From the NCBI GenBank assembly GCA_963920635.1, contig OY987298.1, positions 84,453,454-84,517,453 on the forward strand: a stretch of 64,000 bases of DNA, in the 5' to 3' direction. The notes under the pieces were generated by a model. It did not search any database. It saw only the letters and a list, made by a program, of their open reading frames with translations, and was not told the DNA's origin. The translations under genes and the position numbers were made by a program. Of the stretch, positions 33,202-46,955 are shown one piece after another (the stretch's first letter is position 1; every line of letters begins with the position of its first letter). This DNA is from Pseudeuparius sepicola (Eukaryota; Arthropoda; Insecta; Coleoptera; Anthribidae).

Positions 33202-36200
33202 TGACATACTAAGAAATACAAATTCCTATGCGACGTAAATTAAATTCTACAACACGATTACGCCCTAAAAATTTTTCTATAAAATTACTAAGTGCCTGAC
33301 CAGAGTACTTTTTCAATTTTCAAAAATGTTGACATGCTCCGAAAAAAAAGTCCTATGTGACGTAAATTGACTTCTGCATCACGATTCCGCCCACAAAATT
33401 TTCTTTTTTCTGAGTGCCTGGCCAGCGCACTTTTTCAATTTTCAAAAATGTTGACATGCTCCTAAAAAAAATTCCTATGCGACGTAAATTGAGTTCTACC
33501 GCACGATTCCGCCCTCAAAATGTTTCTAAAAAATTTTTGAGTGCCTGGACAGTGCCCTTTTTCAATTTTCAAACATGTTGACATGCTCCAAAAAAAATTA
33601 CTATGCGACGTAAATTGAGTTCTACAACACGATTCCGCCCTAAAAATTTTTCTATAAAATTTCTAAGTGCCTGGCCAGCGCACTTTTTCAATTTTCAAAA
33701 ATGTTGACATGCTCCGAAAAAAAAATCCTATGCGACGTAAATTGAGTTCTACCACACGATTCCGCCTTCAAAATTTTTCTAAAAAATTTAAGTGCCTGGC
33801 CAGCGCACTTTTTCAATTTTCAAAAATGTTGACATGCTCAGAAAAAAAATTCCTATGCGACGTAAATTGAGTTGTACAACACGATTCCGCCCTCAAAATG
33901 TTTCTAAAAAATTTTTGAGTGCCTGGACAGTGCCCTTTTTAAATTTTCAAACATGTTGACATGCTCCAAAAAAAATTACTATGCGACGTAAATTGAGTTG
34001 TACAACACGATTCCGCTCTCAAAATGTTTCTAAAAAATTTTTGAGTGCCTGGCCAGCGCACTTTTTCAATTTTCAAAAATGTTGACATACTCCGAAATAA
34101 AAATTCCTATGCGACGTAAATTAAGTCCTACAACACGATTCCGCCCAAAAAATTTTTCTATAAAATTTCTGAGTGCCTGGCCAGCGCACTTTTTCAATTT
34201 TCAAAAATGTTGACATGCTCCGAAAAAAAAATCCTATGCGACGTAAATTGAGTTCTACCACACGATTCCGCCCTCAAAATTTTTCTAAAAAATTTTTAAG
34301 TGCCTGGCCAGCGCACTTTTTCAATTTTCAAAAATGTTGACATGCTCCGAAAAAAAATTCCTATGCGACGTAAATTGAGTTGTACAACACGATTCCGCCC
34401 TCAAAATGTTTCTAAAAAATTTTTGAGTGCCTGGCCAGCGCACTTTTTCAATTTTCAAAAATGTTGACATACTCCGAAATAAAAATTCCTATGCGACGTA
34501 AATTAAGTTCTACAACACGATTACGCCCTAAAAATTTTTCTATAAAATTTCTAAGTGCCTGACCAGAGTACTTTTTCAATTTTCAAAAATGTTGACATGC
34601 TCCGAAAAAAAAGTCCTATGTGACGTAAATTGACTTCTGCAACACGATTCCGCCCACAAAATTTTTCTAAAAAATTTCTGAGTGCCTGGCCAGCGCACTT
34701 TTTCAATTTTCAAAAATGTTGACATGCTCCTAAAAAAAAATTCCTATGCGACGTAAATTGAGTTCTACAACACGATTCCGCCCTCAAAATATTTCTAAAA
34801 AATTTTTGTGTGCCTGGCCAGCGCACTTTTTCAATTTTCAAAAATGTTTTCATGCTCCGAAAAAAAATAAAATTCCTATACGACGTAAATTGAGTTCTAC
34901 CACACGATTCCGCCCTCAAAATTTTTTTATAAAATTTGTGAGTGCCTGGCCAGCGCACTTTTTCAATTTTCAAAAATGTTGACATGCTCTGAAAAAAAAT
35001 TCCTATGCGACGTAAATTGAGTTCTACAACACGATTCCGCCCTCCAAATTTTTCTAAAAAATTTCTGAGTGCCTGGCCAGCGCACTTTTTCAATTTTCAA
35101 ACATGTTGACATGCTCCAAAAAAAATTACTATGCGACGTAAATTGAGTTCTACAACACGATTCCGCCCTCAAAATATTTCTAAAAAAATTTTGTGTGCCT
35201 GGCCAGCGCACTTTTTCAATTTTCAAAAATGTTGACATGCACCGAAAAAAAAAGTCCTATGTGACGTAAATTGAGTTCTACAACACGATTCCGCCCTCAA
35301 AATATTTCTAAAAAAATTTTGTGTGCCTGGCCAGCGCACTTTTTCAATTTTCAAAAATGTTGACATGCTCCGAAAAAAAAGTCCTATGTGACGTAAATTG
35401 ACTTCTGCAACACGATTCCGCCCACAAAATTTTTCTAAAAAATTTCTGAGTGCCTGGCCAGCGCACTTTTCCAATTTTCAAAAATGTTTTCATGCTCCGA
35501 AAAAAAATAAAATTCCTATACGACGTAAATTGAGTTCTACCACACGATTCCGCCCTCAAAATTTTTCTAAAAAATTTCTAAGTGCCTGGCCAGCGCACTT
35601 TTTCAATTTTCAAAAATGTTGACATGCTCCGAAAAAAAATTCCTATGCGACGTAAATTGAGTTGTACAACACGATTCCGCCCTCAAAATGTTTCTAAAAA
35701 ATTTTTGAGTGCCTGGCCAGCGCACTTTTTCAATTTTCAAAAATGTTGACATACTCCGAAATAAAAATTCCTATGCGACGTAAATTAAGTTCTACAACAC
35801 GATTACGCCCTAAAAATTTTTCTATAAAATTTCTAAGTGCCTGACCAGAGTACTTTTTCAATTTTCAAAAATGTTGACATGCTCCGAAAAAAAAGTCCTA
35901 TGTGACGTAAATTGACTTCTGCAACACGATTCCGCCCACAAAATTTTTCTAAAAAATTTCTGAGTGCCTGGCCAGCGCACTTTTTCAATTTTCAAAAATG
36001 TTGACATGCTCCTAAAAAAAAATTCCTATGCGACGTAAATTGAGTTCTACAACACGATTCCGCCCTCAAAATATTTCTAAAAAATTTTTGTGTGCCTGGC
36101 CAGCGCACTTTTTCAATTTTCAAAAATGTTTTCATGCTCCGAAAAAAAATAAAATTCCTATACGACGTAAATTGAGTTCTACCACACGATTCCGCCCTCA

Positions 36201-37787
36201 AAATTTTTTTATAAAATTTGTGAGTGCCTGGCCAGCGCACTTTTTCAATTTTCAAAAATGTTGACATGCTCCTAAAAAAAAATTCCTATGCGACGTAAAT
36301 TGAGTTCTACCACACGATTCCGCCCTCAAAATTTTTCTAACAAATTTCTAAGTGCCTGGCCAGCGCACTGTTTCAATTTTCAAAAATGTTGACATGCTCC
36401 GAAAGGAAAATTCCTATGTGACGTAAATTGAGTTCTACAACACGATTCGGCCCTCAAAATTTTTCTAAAAAATTTCTGAGTGCCTGGCCAGCGCACTTTT
36501 TCAATTTTCAAACATGGTGACATGCTCAAAAAAAAATTACTATGCGACGTAAATTGAGTTCTACAACACGATTCCGCCCTCCAAATTTTTCTAAAAAAAT
36601 TCTAAATGCCTGGCCAGCGCACTTTTTCAATTATCAAACATGTTGACATGCTCCGAAAAAAAACTCCTATGCTACGTAAATTGAGTTCTACAACACGATT
36701 CCGCCCTCAAAATGTTCCTAAAAAATTTTTGCGTGCCTGGCCAGCGCACTTTTTCAATTTTCAAAAATGTTGACATGCTCCGAAAAAAAAATTCCTATGC
36801 GACGTAAATTGAGTTCTACAACACGATTCCGCCCTCAAAACTTTTCTAAAAAATTTTTAAGTGCCTGGCCAGCGCACTTTTTCAATTTTCAAAAATGTTG
36901 ACATGCTCCGAAAAAAAATTCCTATGCGACGTAAATTGAGTTCTACAACACGATTCCGCCCTCAAAACTTTTCTAAAAAATTTTTAAGTGCCTGGCCAGC
37001 GCACTTTTTCAATTTTCAAAAATGTTGACATGCTCCGAAAAAAACTCCTATGCTACGTAAATTGAGTTGTACAACACGATTCCGCCCTCAAACTGTTTCT
37101 AAAAAATTTTTGAGTGATTGGCCAGCGCACTTTTTCAATTTTCAAAAATGTTGACATGCTCCGAAAAAAAAATTTTATGCGACGTAAATTGAGTTCTACC
37201 ACACGATTCCGCCCTCAAAATTTTTCTAAAAAATTTCTAAGTGCCTGGCCAGCGCACTTTTTCAATTTTTAAAAATGTTGACATGCTCCGAAAGGAAAAT
37301 TCCTATGCGACGTAAATTGAGTTCTACCACAAGATTCCGCCCTCAAAATTTTTCTAAAAAAAATTTAAGTTCCTGGCCAGCGCACTTTTACAATTTTCAA
37401 AAATGTTGACATGCTCCGAAAAAAAACTCCTATGCGACGTAAATTGAGTTCTACAACACGATTCCGCCCTCAAAACTTTTCTATAAAATTTCTGAGTGCC
37501 TGGCCAGCGCACTTTTTCAATTTTCAAAAATGTTGACATGCTCCGAAAAAAAAAATCCTATGCGACGTAAATTGAGTTCTACCAGACGATTCCGCCCTCA
37601 AAATTTTTCTAAAAAATTTCTAAGTGCCTGGCCAGCGCACTTTTTCAATTTTCAAAAATGTTGACATGCTCAGAAAAAAATTCCTATGCGACGTAAATTG
37701 AGTTGTACAACACGATTCCGCCCTCAAAATGTTTCTAAAAAATTTTTGAGTGCCTGGCCAGCGCACTTTTTCAATTTTCAAAAATGT
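33202..37787 (+). repeat. HOR unit D1 (4,586 bp, 36 monomers), long form
   Basis: This is the first of five tandem long D units phased on TGACATACTAAG. Relative to D0 it carries an added block of 1,282 bp (34,680-35,961). It has the unit-specific AAGAAATACAAATTCC and TTAAATTC changes and AATTTTTAAG in place of AATTTCTAAG near 34,292. Confidence 0.93.
34680..35961 (+). repeat. 1,282 bp (10-monomer) segment that turns the short D unit into the long one
   Basis: The start of this block and the sequence following it (35,962 on) are parallel at an offset of 1,282, so the block is a tandem duplication within the unit. Its first part (to about 35,258) also matches C2 at an offset of 8,778, including GCTCTGAAAAAAAATTCC, CCTCCAAATTTTTC and GCACCG monomers. 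It also has the variant 132 bp monomer with CTTTTCCAATTTTC near 35,470. Copies lie in D2 to D5 at 39,266, 43,852, 48,438 and 53,024. Confidence 0.85.
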
Positions 37788-40700
37788 TGACATACTAAGA
37801 AATACAAATTCCTATGCGACGTAAATTAAATTCTACAACACGATTACGCCCTAAAAATTTTTCTATAAAATTACTAAGTGCCTGACCAGAGTACTTTTTC
37901 AATTTTCAAAAATGTTGACATGCTCCGAAAAAAAAGTCCTATGTGACGTAAATTGACTTCTGCATCACGATTCCGCCCACAAAATTTTCTTTTTTCTGAG
38001 TGCCTGGCCAGCGCACTTTTTCAATTTTCAAAAATGTTGACATGCTCCTAAAAAAAATTCCTATGCGACGTAAATTGAGTTCTACCGCACGATTCCGCCC
38101 TCAAAATGTTTCTAAAAAATTTTTGAGTGCCTGGACAGTGCCCTTTTTCAATTTTCAAACATGTTGACATGCTCCAAAAAAAATTACTATGCGACGTAAA
38201 TTGAGTTCTACAACACGATTCCGCCCTAAAAATTTTTCTATAAAATTTCTAAGTGCCTGGCCAGCGCACTTTTTCAATTTTCAAAAATGTTGACATGCTC
38301 CGAAAAAAAAATCCTATGCGACGTAAATTGAGTTCTACCACACGATTCCGCCTTCAAAATTTTTCTAAAAAATTTAAGTGCCTGGCCAGCGCACTTTTTC
38401 AATTTTCAAAAATGTTGACATGCTCAGAAAAAAAATTCCTATGCGACGTAAATTGAGTTGTACAACACGATTCCGCCCTCAAAATGTTTCTAAAAAATTT
38501 TTGAGTGCCTGGACAGTGCCCTTTTTAAATTTTCAAACATGTTGACATGCTCCAAAAAAAATTACTATGCGACGTAAATTGAGTTGTACAACACGATTCC
38601 GCTCTCAAAATGTTTCTAAAAAATTTTTGAGTGCCTGGCCAGCGCACTTTTTCAATTTTCAAAAATGTTGACATACTCCGAAATAAAAATTCCTATGCGA
38701 CGTAAATTAAGTCCTACAACACGATTCCGCCCAAAAAATTTTTCTATAAAATTTCTGAGTGCCTGGCCAGCGCACTTTTTCAATTTTCAAAAATGTTGAC
38801 ATGCTCCGAAAAAAAAATCCTATGCGACGTAAATTGAGTTCTACCACACGATTCCGCCCTCAAAATTTTTCTAAAAAATTTTTAAGTGCCTGGCCAGCGC
38901 ACTTTTTCAATTTTCAAAAATGTTGACATGCTCCGAAAAAAAATTCCTATGCGACGTAAATTGAGTTGTACAACACGATTCCGCCCTCAAAATGTTTCTA
39001 AAAAATTTTTGAGTGCCTGGCCAGCGCACTTTTTCAATTTTCAAAAATGTTGACATACTCCGAAATAAAAATTCCTATGCGACGTAAATTAAGTTCTACA
39101 ACACGATTACGCCCTAAAAATTTTTCTATAAAATTTCTAAGTGCCTGACCAGAGTACTTTTTCAATTTTCAAAAATGTTGACATGCTCCGAAAAAAAAGT
39201 CCTATGTGACGTAAATTGACTTCTGCAACACGATTCCGCCCACAAAATTTTTCTAAAAAATTTCTGAGTGCCTGGCCAGCGCACTTTTTCAATTTTCAAA
39301 AATGTTGACATGCTCCTAAAAAAAAATTCCTATGCGACGTAAATTGAGTTCTACAACACGATTCCGCCCTCAAAATATTTCTAAAAAATTTTTGTGTGCC
39401 TGGCCAGCGCACTTTTTCAATTTTCAAAAATGTTTTCATGCTCCGAAAAAAAATAAAATTCCTATACGACGTAAATTGAGTTCTACCACACGATTCCGCC
39501 CTCAAAATTTTTTTATAAAATTTGTGAGTGCCTGGCCAGCGCACTTTTTCAATTTTCAAAAATGTTGACATGCTCTGAAAAAAAATTCCTATGCGACGTA
39601 AATTGAGTTCTACAACACGATTCCGCCCTCCAAATTTTTCTAAAAAATTTCTGAGTGCCTGGCCAGCGCACTTTTTCAATTTTCAAACATGTTGACATGC
39701 TCCAAAAAAAATTACTATGCGACGTAAATTGAGTTCTACAACACGATTCCGCCCTCAAAATATTTCTAAAAAAATTTTGTGTGCCTGGCCAGCGCACTTT
39801 TTCAATTTTCAAAAATGTTGACATGCACCGAAAAAAAAAGTCCTATGTGACGTAAATTGAGTTCTACAACACGATTCCGCCCTCAAAATATTTCTAAAAA
39901 AATTTTGTGTGCCTGGCCAGCGCACTTTTTCAATTTTCAAAAATGTTGACATGCTCCGAAAAAAAAGTCCTATGTGACGTAAATTGACTTCTGCAACACG
40001 ATTCCGCCCACAAAATTTTTCTAAAAAATTTCTGAGTGCCTGGCCAGCGCACTTTTCCAATTTTCAAAAATGTTTTCATGCTCCGAAAAAAAATAAAATT
40101 CCTATACGACGTAAATTGAGTTCTACCACACGATTCCGCCCTCAAAATTTTTCTAAAAAATTTCTAAGTGCCTGGCCAGCGCACTTTTTCAATTTTCAAA
40201 AATGTTGACATGCTCCGAAAAAAAATTCCTATGCGACGTAAATTGAGTTGTACAACACGATTCCGCCCTCAAAATGTTTCTAAAAAATTTTTGAGTGCCT
40301 GGCCAGCGCACTTTTTCAATTTTCAAAAATGTTGACATACTCCGAAATAAAAATTCCTATGCGACGTAAATTAAGTTCTACAACACGATTACGCCCTAAA
40401 AATTTTTCTATAAAATTTCTAAGTGCCTGACCAGAGTACTTTTTCAATTTTCAAAAATGTTGACATGCTCCGAAAAAAAAGTCCTATGTGACGTAAATTG
40501 ACTTCTGCAACACGATTCCGCCCACAAAATTTTTCTAAAAAATTTCTGAGTGCCTGGCCAGCGCACTTTTTCAATTTTCAAAAATGTTGACATGCTCCTA
40601 AAAAAAAATTCCTATGCGACGTAAATTGAGTTCTACAACACGATTCCGCCCTCAAAATATTTCTAAAAAATTTTTGTGTGCCTGGCCAGCGCACTTTTTC

Positions 40701-42373
40701 AATTTTCAAAAATGTTTTCATGCTCCGAAAAAAAATAAAATTCCTATACGACGTAAATTGAGTTCTACCACACGATTCCGCCCTCAAAATTTTTTTATAA
40801 AATTTGTGAGTGCCTGGCCAGCGCACTTTTTCAATTTTCAAAAATGTTGACATGCTCCTAAAAAAAAATTCCTATGCGACGTAAATTGAGTTCTACCACA
40901 CGATTCCGCCCTCAAAATTTTTCTAACAAATTTCTAAGTGCCTGGCCAGCGCACTGTTTCAATTTTCAAAAATGTTGACATGCTCCGAAAGGAAAATTCC
41001 TATGTGACGTAAATTGAGTTCTACAACACGATTCGGCCCTCAAAATTTTTCTAAAAAATTTCTGAGTGCCTGGCCAGCGCACTTTTTCAATTTTCAAACA
41101 TGGTGACATGCTCAAAAAAAAATTACTATGCGACGTAAATTGAGTTCTACAACACGATTCCGCCCTCCAAATTTTTCTAAAAAAATTCTAAATGCCTGGC
41201 CAGCGCACTTTTTCAATTATCAAACATGTTGACATGCTCCGAAAAAAAACTCCTATGCTACGTAAATTGAGTTCTACAACACGATTCCGCCCTCAAAATG
41301 TTCCTAAAAAATTTTTGCGTGCCTGGCCAGCGCACTTTTTCAATTTTCAAAAATGTTGACATGCTCCGAAAAAAAAATTCCTATGCGACGTAAATTGAGT
41401 TCTACAACACGATTCCGCCCTCAAAACTTTTCTAAAAAATTTTTAAGTGCCTGGCCAGCGCACTTTTTCAATTTTCAAAAATGTTGACATGCTCCGAAAA
41501 AAAATTCCTATGCGACGTAAATTGAGTTCTACAACACGATTCCGCCCTCAAAACTTTTCTAAAAAATTTTTAAGTGCCTGGCCAGCGCACTTTTTCAATT
41601 TTCAAAAATGTTGACATGCTCCGAAAAAAACTCCTATGCTACGTAAATTGAGTTGTACAACACGATTCCGCCCTCAAACTGTTTCTAAAAAATTTTTGAG
41701 TGATTGGCCAGCGCACTTTTTCAATTTTCAAAAATGTTGACATGCTCCGAAAAAAAAATTTTATGCGACGTAAATTGAGTTCTACCACACGATTCCGCCC
41801 TCAAAATTTTTCTAAAAAATTTCTAAGTGCCTGGCCAGCGCACTTTTTCAATTTTTAAAAATGTTGACATGCTCCGAAAGGAAAATTCCTATGCGACGTA
41901 AATTGAGTTCTACCACAAGATTCCGCCCTCAAAATTTTTCTAAAAAAAATTTAAGTTCCTGGCCAGCGCACTTTTACAATTTTCAAAAATGTTGACATGC
42001 TCCGAAAAAAAACTCCTATGCGACGTAAATTGAGTTCTACAACACGATTCCGCCCTCAAAACTTTTCTATAAAATTTCTGAGTGCCTGGCCAGCGCACTT
42101 TTTCAATTTTCAAAAATGTTGACATGCTCCGAAAAAAAAAATCCTATGCGACGTAAATTGAGTTCTACCAGACGATTCCGCCCTCAAAATTTTTCTAAAA
42201 AATTTCTAAGTGCCTGGCCAGCGCACTTTTTCAATTTTCAAAAATGTTGACATGCTCAGAAAAAAATTCCTATGCGACGTAAATTGAGTTGTACAACACG
42301 ATTCCGCCCTCAAAATGTTTCTAAAAAATTTTTGAGTGCCTGGCCAGCGCACTTTTTCAATTTTCAAAAATGT
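37788..42373 (+). repeat. HOR unit D2 (4,586 bp, 36 monomers)
   Basis: D2 is the same length as D1 and shows the same variants in the same order at an offset of 4,586. I saw no difference from D1 in the segments I compared by eye. Confidence 0.93.
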
Positions 42374-45300
42374 TGACATACTAAGAAATACAAATTCCTA
42401 TGCGACGTAAATTAAATTCTACAACACGATTACGCCCTAAAAATTTTTCTATAAAATTACTAAGTGCCTGACCAGAGTACTTTTTCAATTTTCAAAAATG
42501 TTGACATGCTCCGAAAAAAAAGTCCTATGTGACGTAAATTGACTTCTGCATCACGATTCCGCCCACAAAATTTTCTTTTTTCTGAGTGCCTGGCCAGCGC
42601 ACTTTTTCAATTTTCAAAAATGTTGACATGCTCCTAAAAAAAATTCCTATGCGACGTAAATTGAGTTCTACCGCACGATTCCGCCCTCAAAATGTTTCTA
42701 AAAAATTTTTGAGTGCCTGGACAGTGCCCTTTTTCAATTTTCAAACATGTTGACATGCTCCAAAAAAAATTACTATGCGACGTAAATTGAGTTCTACAAC
42801 ACGATTCCGCCCTAAAAATTTTTCTATAAAATTTCTAAGTGCCTGGCCAGCGCACTTTTTCAATTTTCAAAAATGTTGACATGCTCCGAAAAAAAAATCC
42901 TATGCGACGTAAATTGAGTTCTACCACACGATTCCGCCTTCAAAATTTTTCTAAAAAATTTAAGTGCCTGGCCAGCGCACTTTTTCAATTTTCAAAAATG
43001 TTGACATGCTCAGAAAAAAAATTCCTATGCGACGTAAATTGAGTTGTACAACACGATTCCGCCCTCAAAATGTTTCTAAAAAATTTTTGAGTGCCTGGAC
43101 AGTGCCCTTTTTAAATTTTCAAACATGTTGACATGCTCCAAAAAAAATTACTATGCGACGTAAATTGAGTTGTACAACACGATTCCGCTCTCAAAATGTT
43201 TCTAAAAAATTTTTGAGTGCCTGGCCAGCGCACTTTTTCAATTTTCAAAAATGTTGACATACTCCGAAATAAAAATTCCTATGCGACGTAAATTAAGTCC
43301 TACAACACGATTCCGCCCAAAAAATTTTTCTATAAAATTTCTGAGTGCCTGGCCAGCGCACTTTTTCAATTTTCAAAAATGTTGACATGCTCCGAAAAAA
43401 AAATCCTATGCGACGTAAATTGAGTTCTACCACACGATTCCGCCCTCAAAATTTTTCTAAAAAATTTTTAAGTGCCTGGCCAGCGCACTTTTTCAATTTT
43501 CAAAAATGTTGACATGCTCCGAAAAAAAATTCCTATGCGACGTAAATTGAGTTGTACAACACGATTCCGCCCTCAAAATGTTTCTAAAAAATTTTTGAGT
43601 GCCTGGCCAGCGCACTTTTTCAATTTTCAAAAATGTTGACATACTCCGAAATAAAAATTCCTATGCGACGTAAATTAAGTTCTACAACACGATTACGCCC
43701 TAAAAATTTTTCTATAAAATTTCTAAGTGCCTGACCAGAGTACTTTTTCAATTTTCAAAAATGTTGACATGCTCCGAAAAAAAAGTCCTATGTGACGTAA
43801 ATTGACTTCTGCAACACGATTCCGCCCACAAAATTTTTCTAAAAAATTTCTGAGTGCCTGGCCAGCGCACTTTTTCAATTTTCAAAAATGTTGACATGCT
43901 CCTAAAAAAAAATTCCTATGCGACGTAAATTGAGTTCTACAACACGATTCCGCCCTCAAAATATTTCTAAAAAATTTTTGTGTGCCTGGCCAGCGCACTT
44001 TTTCAATTTTCAAAAATGTTTTCATGCTCCGAAAAAAAATAAAATTCCTATACGACGTAAATTGAGTTCTACCACACGATTCCGCCCTCAAAATTTTTTT
44101 ATAAAATTTGTGAGTGCCTGGCCAGCGCACTTTTTCAATTTTCAAAAATGTTGACATGCTCTGAAAAAAAATTCCTATGCGACGTAAATTGAGTTCTACA
44201 ACACGATTCCGCCCTCCAAATTTTTCTAAAAAATTTCTGAGTGCCTGGCCAGCGCACTTTTTCAATTTTCAAACATGTTGACATGCTCCAAAAAAAATTA
44301 CTATGCGACGTAAATTGAGTTCTACAACACGATTCCGCCCTCAAAATATTTCTAAAAAAATTTTGTGTGCCTGGCCAGCGCACTTTTTCAATTTTCAAAA
44401 ATGTTGACATGCACCGAAAAAAAAAGTCCTATGTGACGTAAATTGAGTTCTACAACACGATTCCGCCCTCAAAATATTTCTAAAAAAATTTTGTGTGCCT
44501 GGCCAGCGCACTTTTTCAATTTTCAAAAATGTTGACATGCTCCGAAAAAAAAGTCCTATGTGACGTAAATTGACTTCTGCAACACGATTCCGCCCACAAA
44601 ATTTTTCTAAAAAATTTCTGAGTGCCTGGCCAGCGCACTTTTCCAATTTTCAAAAATGTTTTCATGCTCCGAAAAAAAATAAAATTCCTATACGACGTAA
44701 ATTGAGTTCTACCACACGATTCCGCCCTCAAAATTTTTCTAAAAAATTTCTAAGTGCCTGGCCAGCGCACTTTTTCAATTTTCAAAAATGTTGACATGCT
44801 CCGAAAAAAAATTCCTATGCGACGTAAATTGAGTTAACACGATTCCGCCCTCAAAATGTTTCTAAAAAATTTTTGAGTGCCTGGCCAGCGCACTTTTTCA
44901 ATTTTCAAAAATGTTGACATACTCCGAAATAAAAATTCCTATGCGACGTAAATTAAGTTCTACAACACGATTACGCCCTAAAAATTTTTCTATAAAATTT
45001 CTAAGTGCCTGACCAGAGTACTTTTTCAATTTTCAAAAATGTTGACATGCTCCGAAAAAAAAGTCCTATGTGACGTAAATTGACTTCTGCAACACGATTC
45101 CGCCCACAAAATTTTTCTAAAAAATTTCTGAGTGCCTGGCCAGCGCACTTTTTCAATTTTCAAAAATGTTGACATGCTCCTAAAAAAAAATTCCTATGCG
45201 ACGTAAATTGAGTTCTACAACACGATTCCGCCCTCAAAATATTTCTAAAAAATTTTTGTGTGCCTGGCCAGCGCACTTTTTCAATTTTCAAAAATGTTTT

Positions 45301-46955
45301 CATGCTCCGAAAAAAAATAAAATTCCTATACGACGTAAATTGAGTTCTACCACACGATTCCGCCCTCAAAATTTTTTTATAAAATTTGTGAGTGCCTGGC
45401 CAGCGCACTTTTTCAATTTTCAAAAATGTTGACATGCTCCTAAAAAAAAATTCCTATGCGACGTAAATTGAGTTCTACCACACGATTCCGCCCTCAAAAT
45501 TTTTCTAACAAATTTCTAAGTGCCTGGCCAGCGCACTGTTTCAATTTTCAAAAATGTTGACATGCTCCGAAAGGAAAATTCCTATGTGACGTAAATTGAG
45601 TTCTACAACACGATTCGGCCCTCAAAATTTTTCTAAAAAATTTCTGAGTGCCTGGCCAGCGCACTTTTTCAATTTTCAAACATGGTGACATGCTCAAAAA
45701 AAAATTACTATGCGACGTAAATTGAGTTCTACAACACGATTCCGCCCTCCAAATTTTTCTAAAAAAATTCTAAATGCCTGGCCAGCGCACTTTTTCAATT
45801 ATCAAACATGTTGACATGCTCCGAAAAAAAACTCCTATGCTACGTAAATTGAGTTCTACAACACGATTCCGCCCTCAAAATGTTCCTAAAAAATTTTTGC
45901 GTGCCTGGCCAGCGCACTTTTTCAATTTTCAAAAATGTTGACATGCTCCGAAAAAAAAATTCCTATGCGACGTAAATTGAGTTCTACAACACGATTCCGC
46001 CCTCAAAACTTTTCTAAAAAATTTTTAAGTGCCTGGCCAGCGCACTTTTTCAATTTTCAAAAATGTTGACATGCTCCGAAAAAAAATTCCTATGCGACGT
46101 AAATTGAGTTCTACAACACGATTCCGCCCTCAAAACTTTTCTAAAAAATTTTTAAGTGCCTGGCCAGCGCACTTTTTCAATTTTCAAAAATGTTGACATG
46201 CTCCGAAAAAAACTCCTATGCTACGTAAATTGAGTTGTACAACACGATTCCGCCCTCAAACTGTTTCTAAAAAATTTTTGAGTGATTGGCCAGCGCACTT
46301 TTTCAATTTTCAAAAATGTTGACATGCTCCGAAAAAAAAATTTTATGCGACGTAAATTGAGTTCTACCACACGATTCCGCCCTCAAAATTTTTCTAAAAA
46401 ATTTCTAAGTGCCTGGCCAGCGCACTTTTTCAATTTTTAAAAATGTTGACATGCTCCGAAAGGAAAATTCCTATGCGACGTAAATTGAGTTCTACCACAA
46501 GATTCCGCCCTCAAAATTTTTCTAAAAAAAATTTAAGTTCCTGGCCAGCGCACTTTTACAATTTTCAAAAATGTTGACATGCTCCGAAAAAAAACTCCTA
46601 TGCGACGTAAATTGAGTTCTACAACACGATTCCGCCCTCAAAACTTTTCTATAAAATTTCTGAGTGCCTGGCCAGCGCACTTTTTCAATTTTCAAAAATG
46701 TTGACATGCTCCGAAAAAAAAAATCCTATGCGACGTAAATTGAGTTCTACCAGACGATTCCGCCCTCAAAATTTTTCTAAAAAATTTCTAAGTGCCTGGC
46801 CAGCGCACTTTTTCAATTTTCAAAAATGTTGACATGCTCAGAAAAAAATTCCTATGCGACGTAAATTGAGTTGTACAACACGATTCCGCCCTCAAAATGT
46901 TTCTAAAAAATTTTTGAGTGCCTGGCCAGCGCACTTTTTCAATTTTCAAAAATGT
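42374..46955 (+). repeat. HOR unit D3 (4,582 bp, 36 monomers)
   Basis: D3 is collinear with D1 and D2 but 4 bp shorter. The GTAC centre of a GTTGTACAAC palindrome is missing between 44,835 and 44,836, leaving GAGTTAACACG. Confidence 0.93.

Larger units (their letters stand above)
25647..33310 (+). repeat. Left copy of a 7.66 kb block repeated at 30,690 bp spacing
   Basis: This block spans C2, the C-D mosaic, the first D part, D0 and the first 109 bp of D1. It reappears at 56,337-64,000 with a constant offset of 30,690 at every point I checked. Private markers at 26,949 (7 bp duplication), 28,166 (AAGAATCC) and 30,696 (GTAAAACACG) are all shared. The right copy reaches the window end, so the true duplication may be longer. 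Confidence 0.92.
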
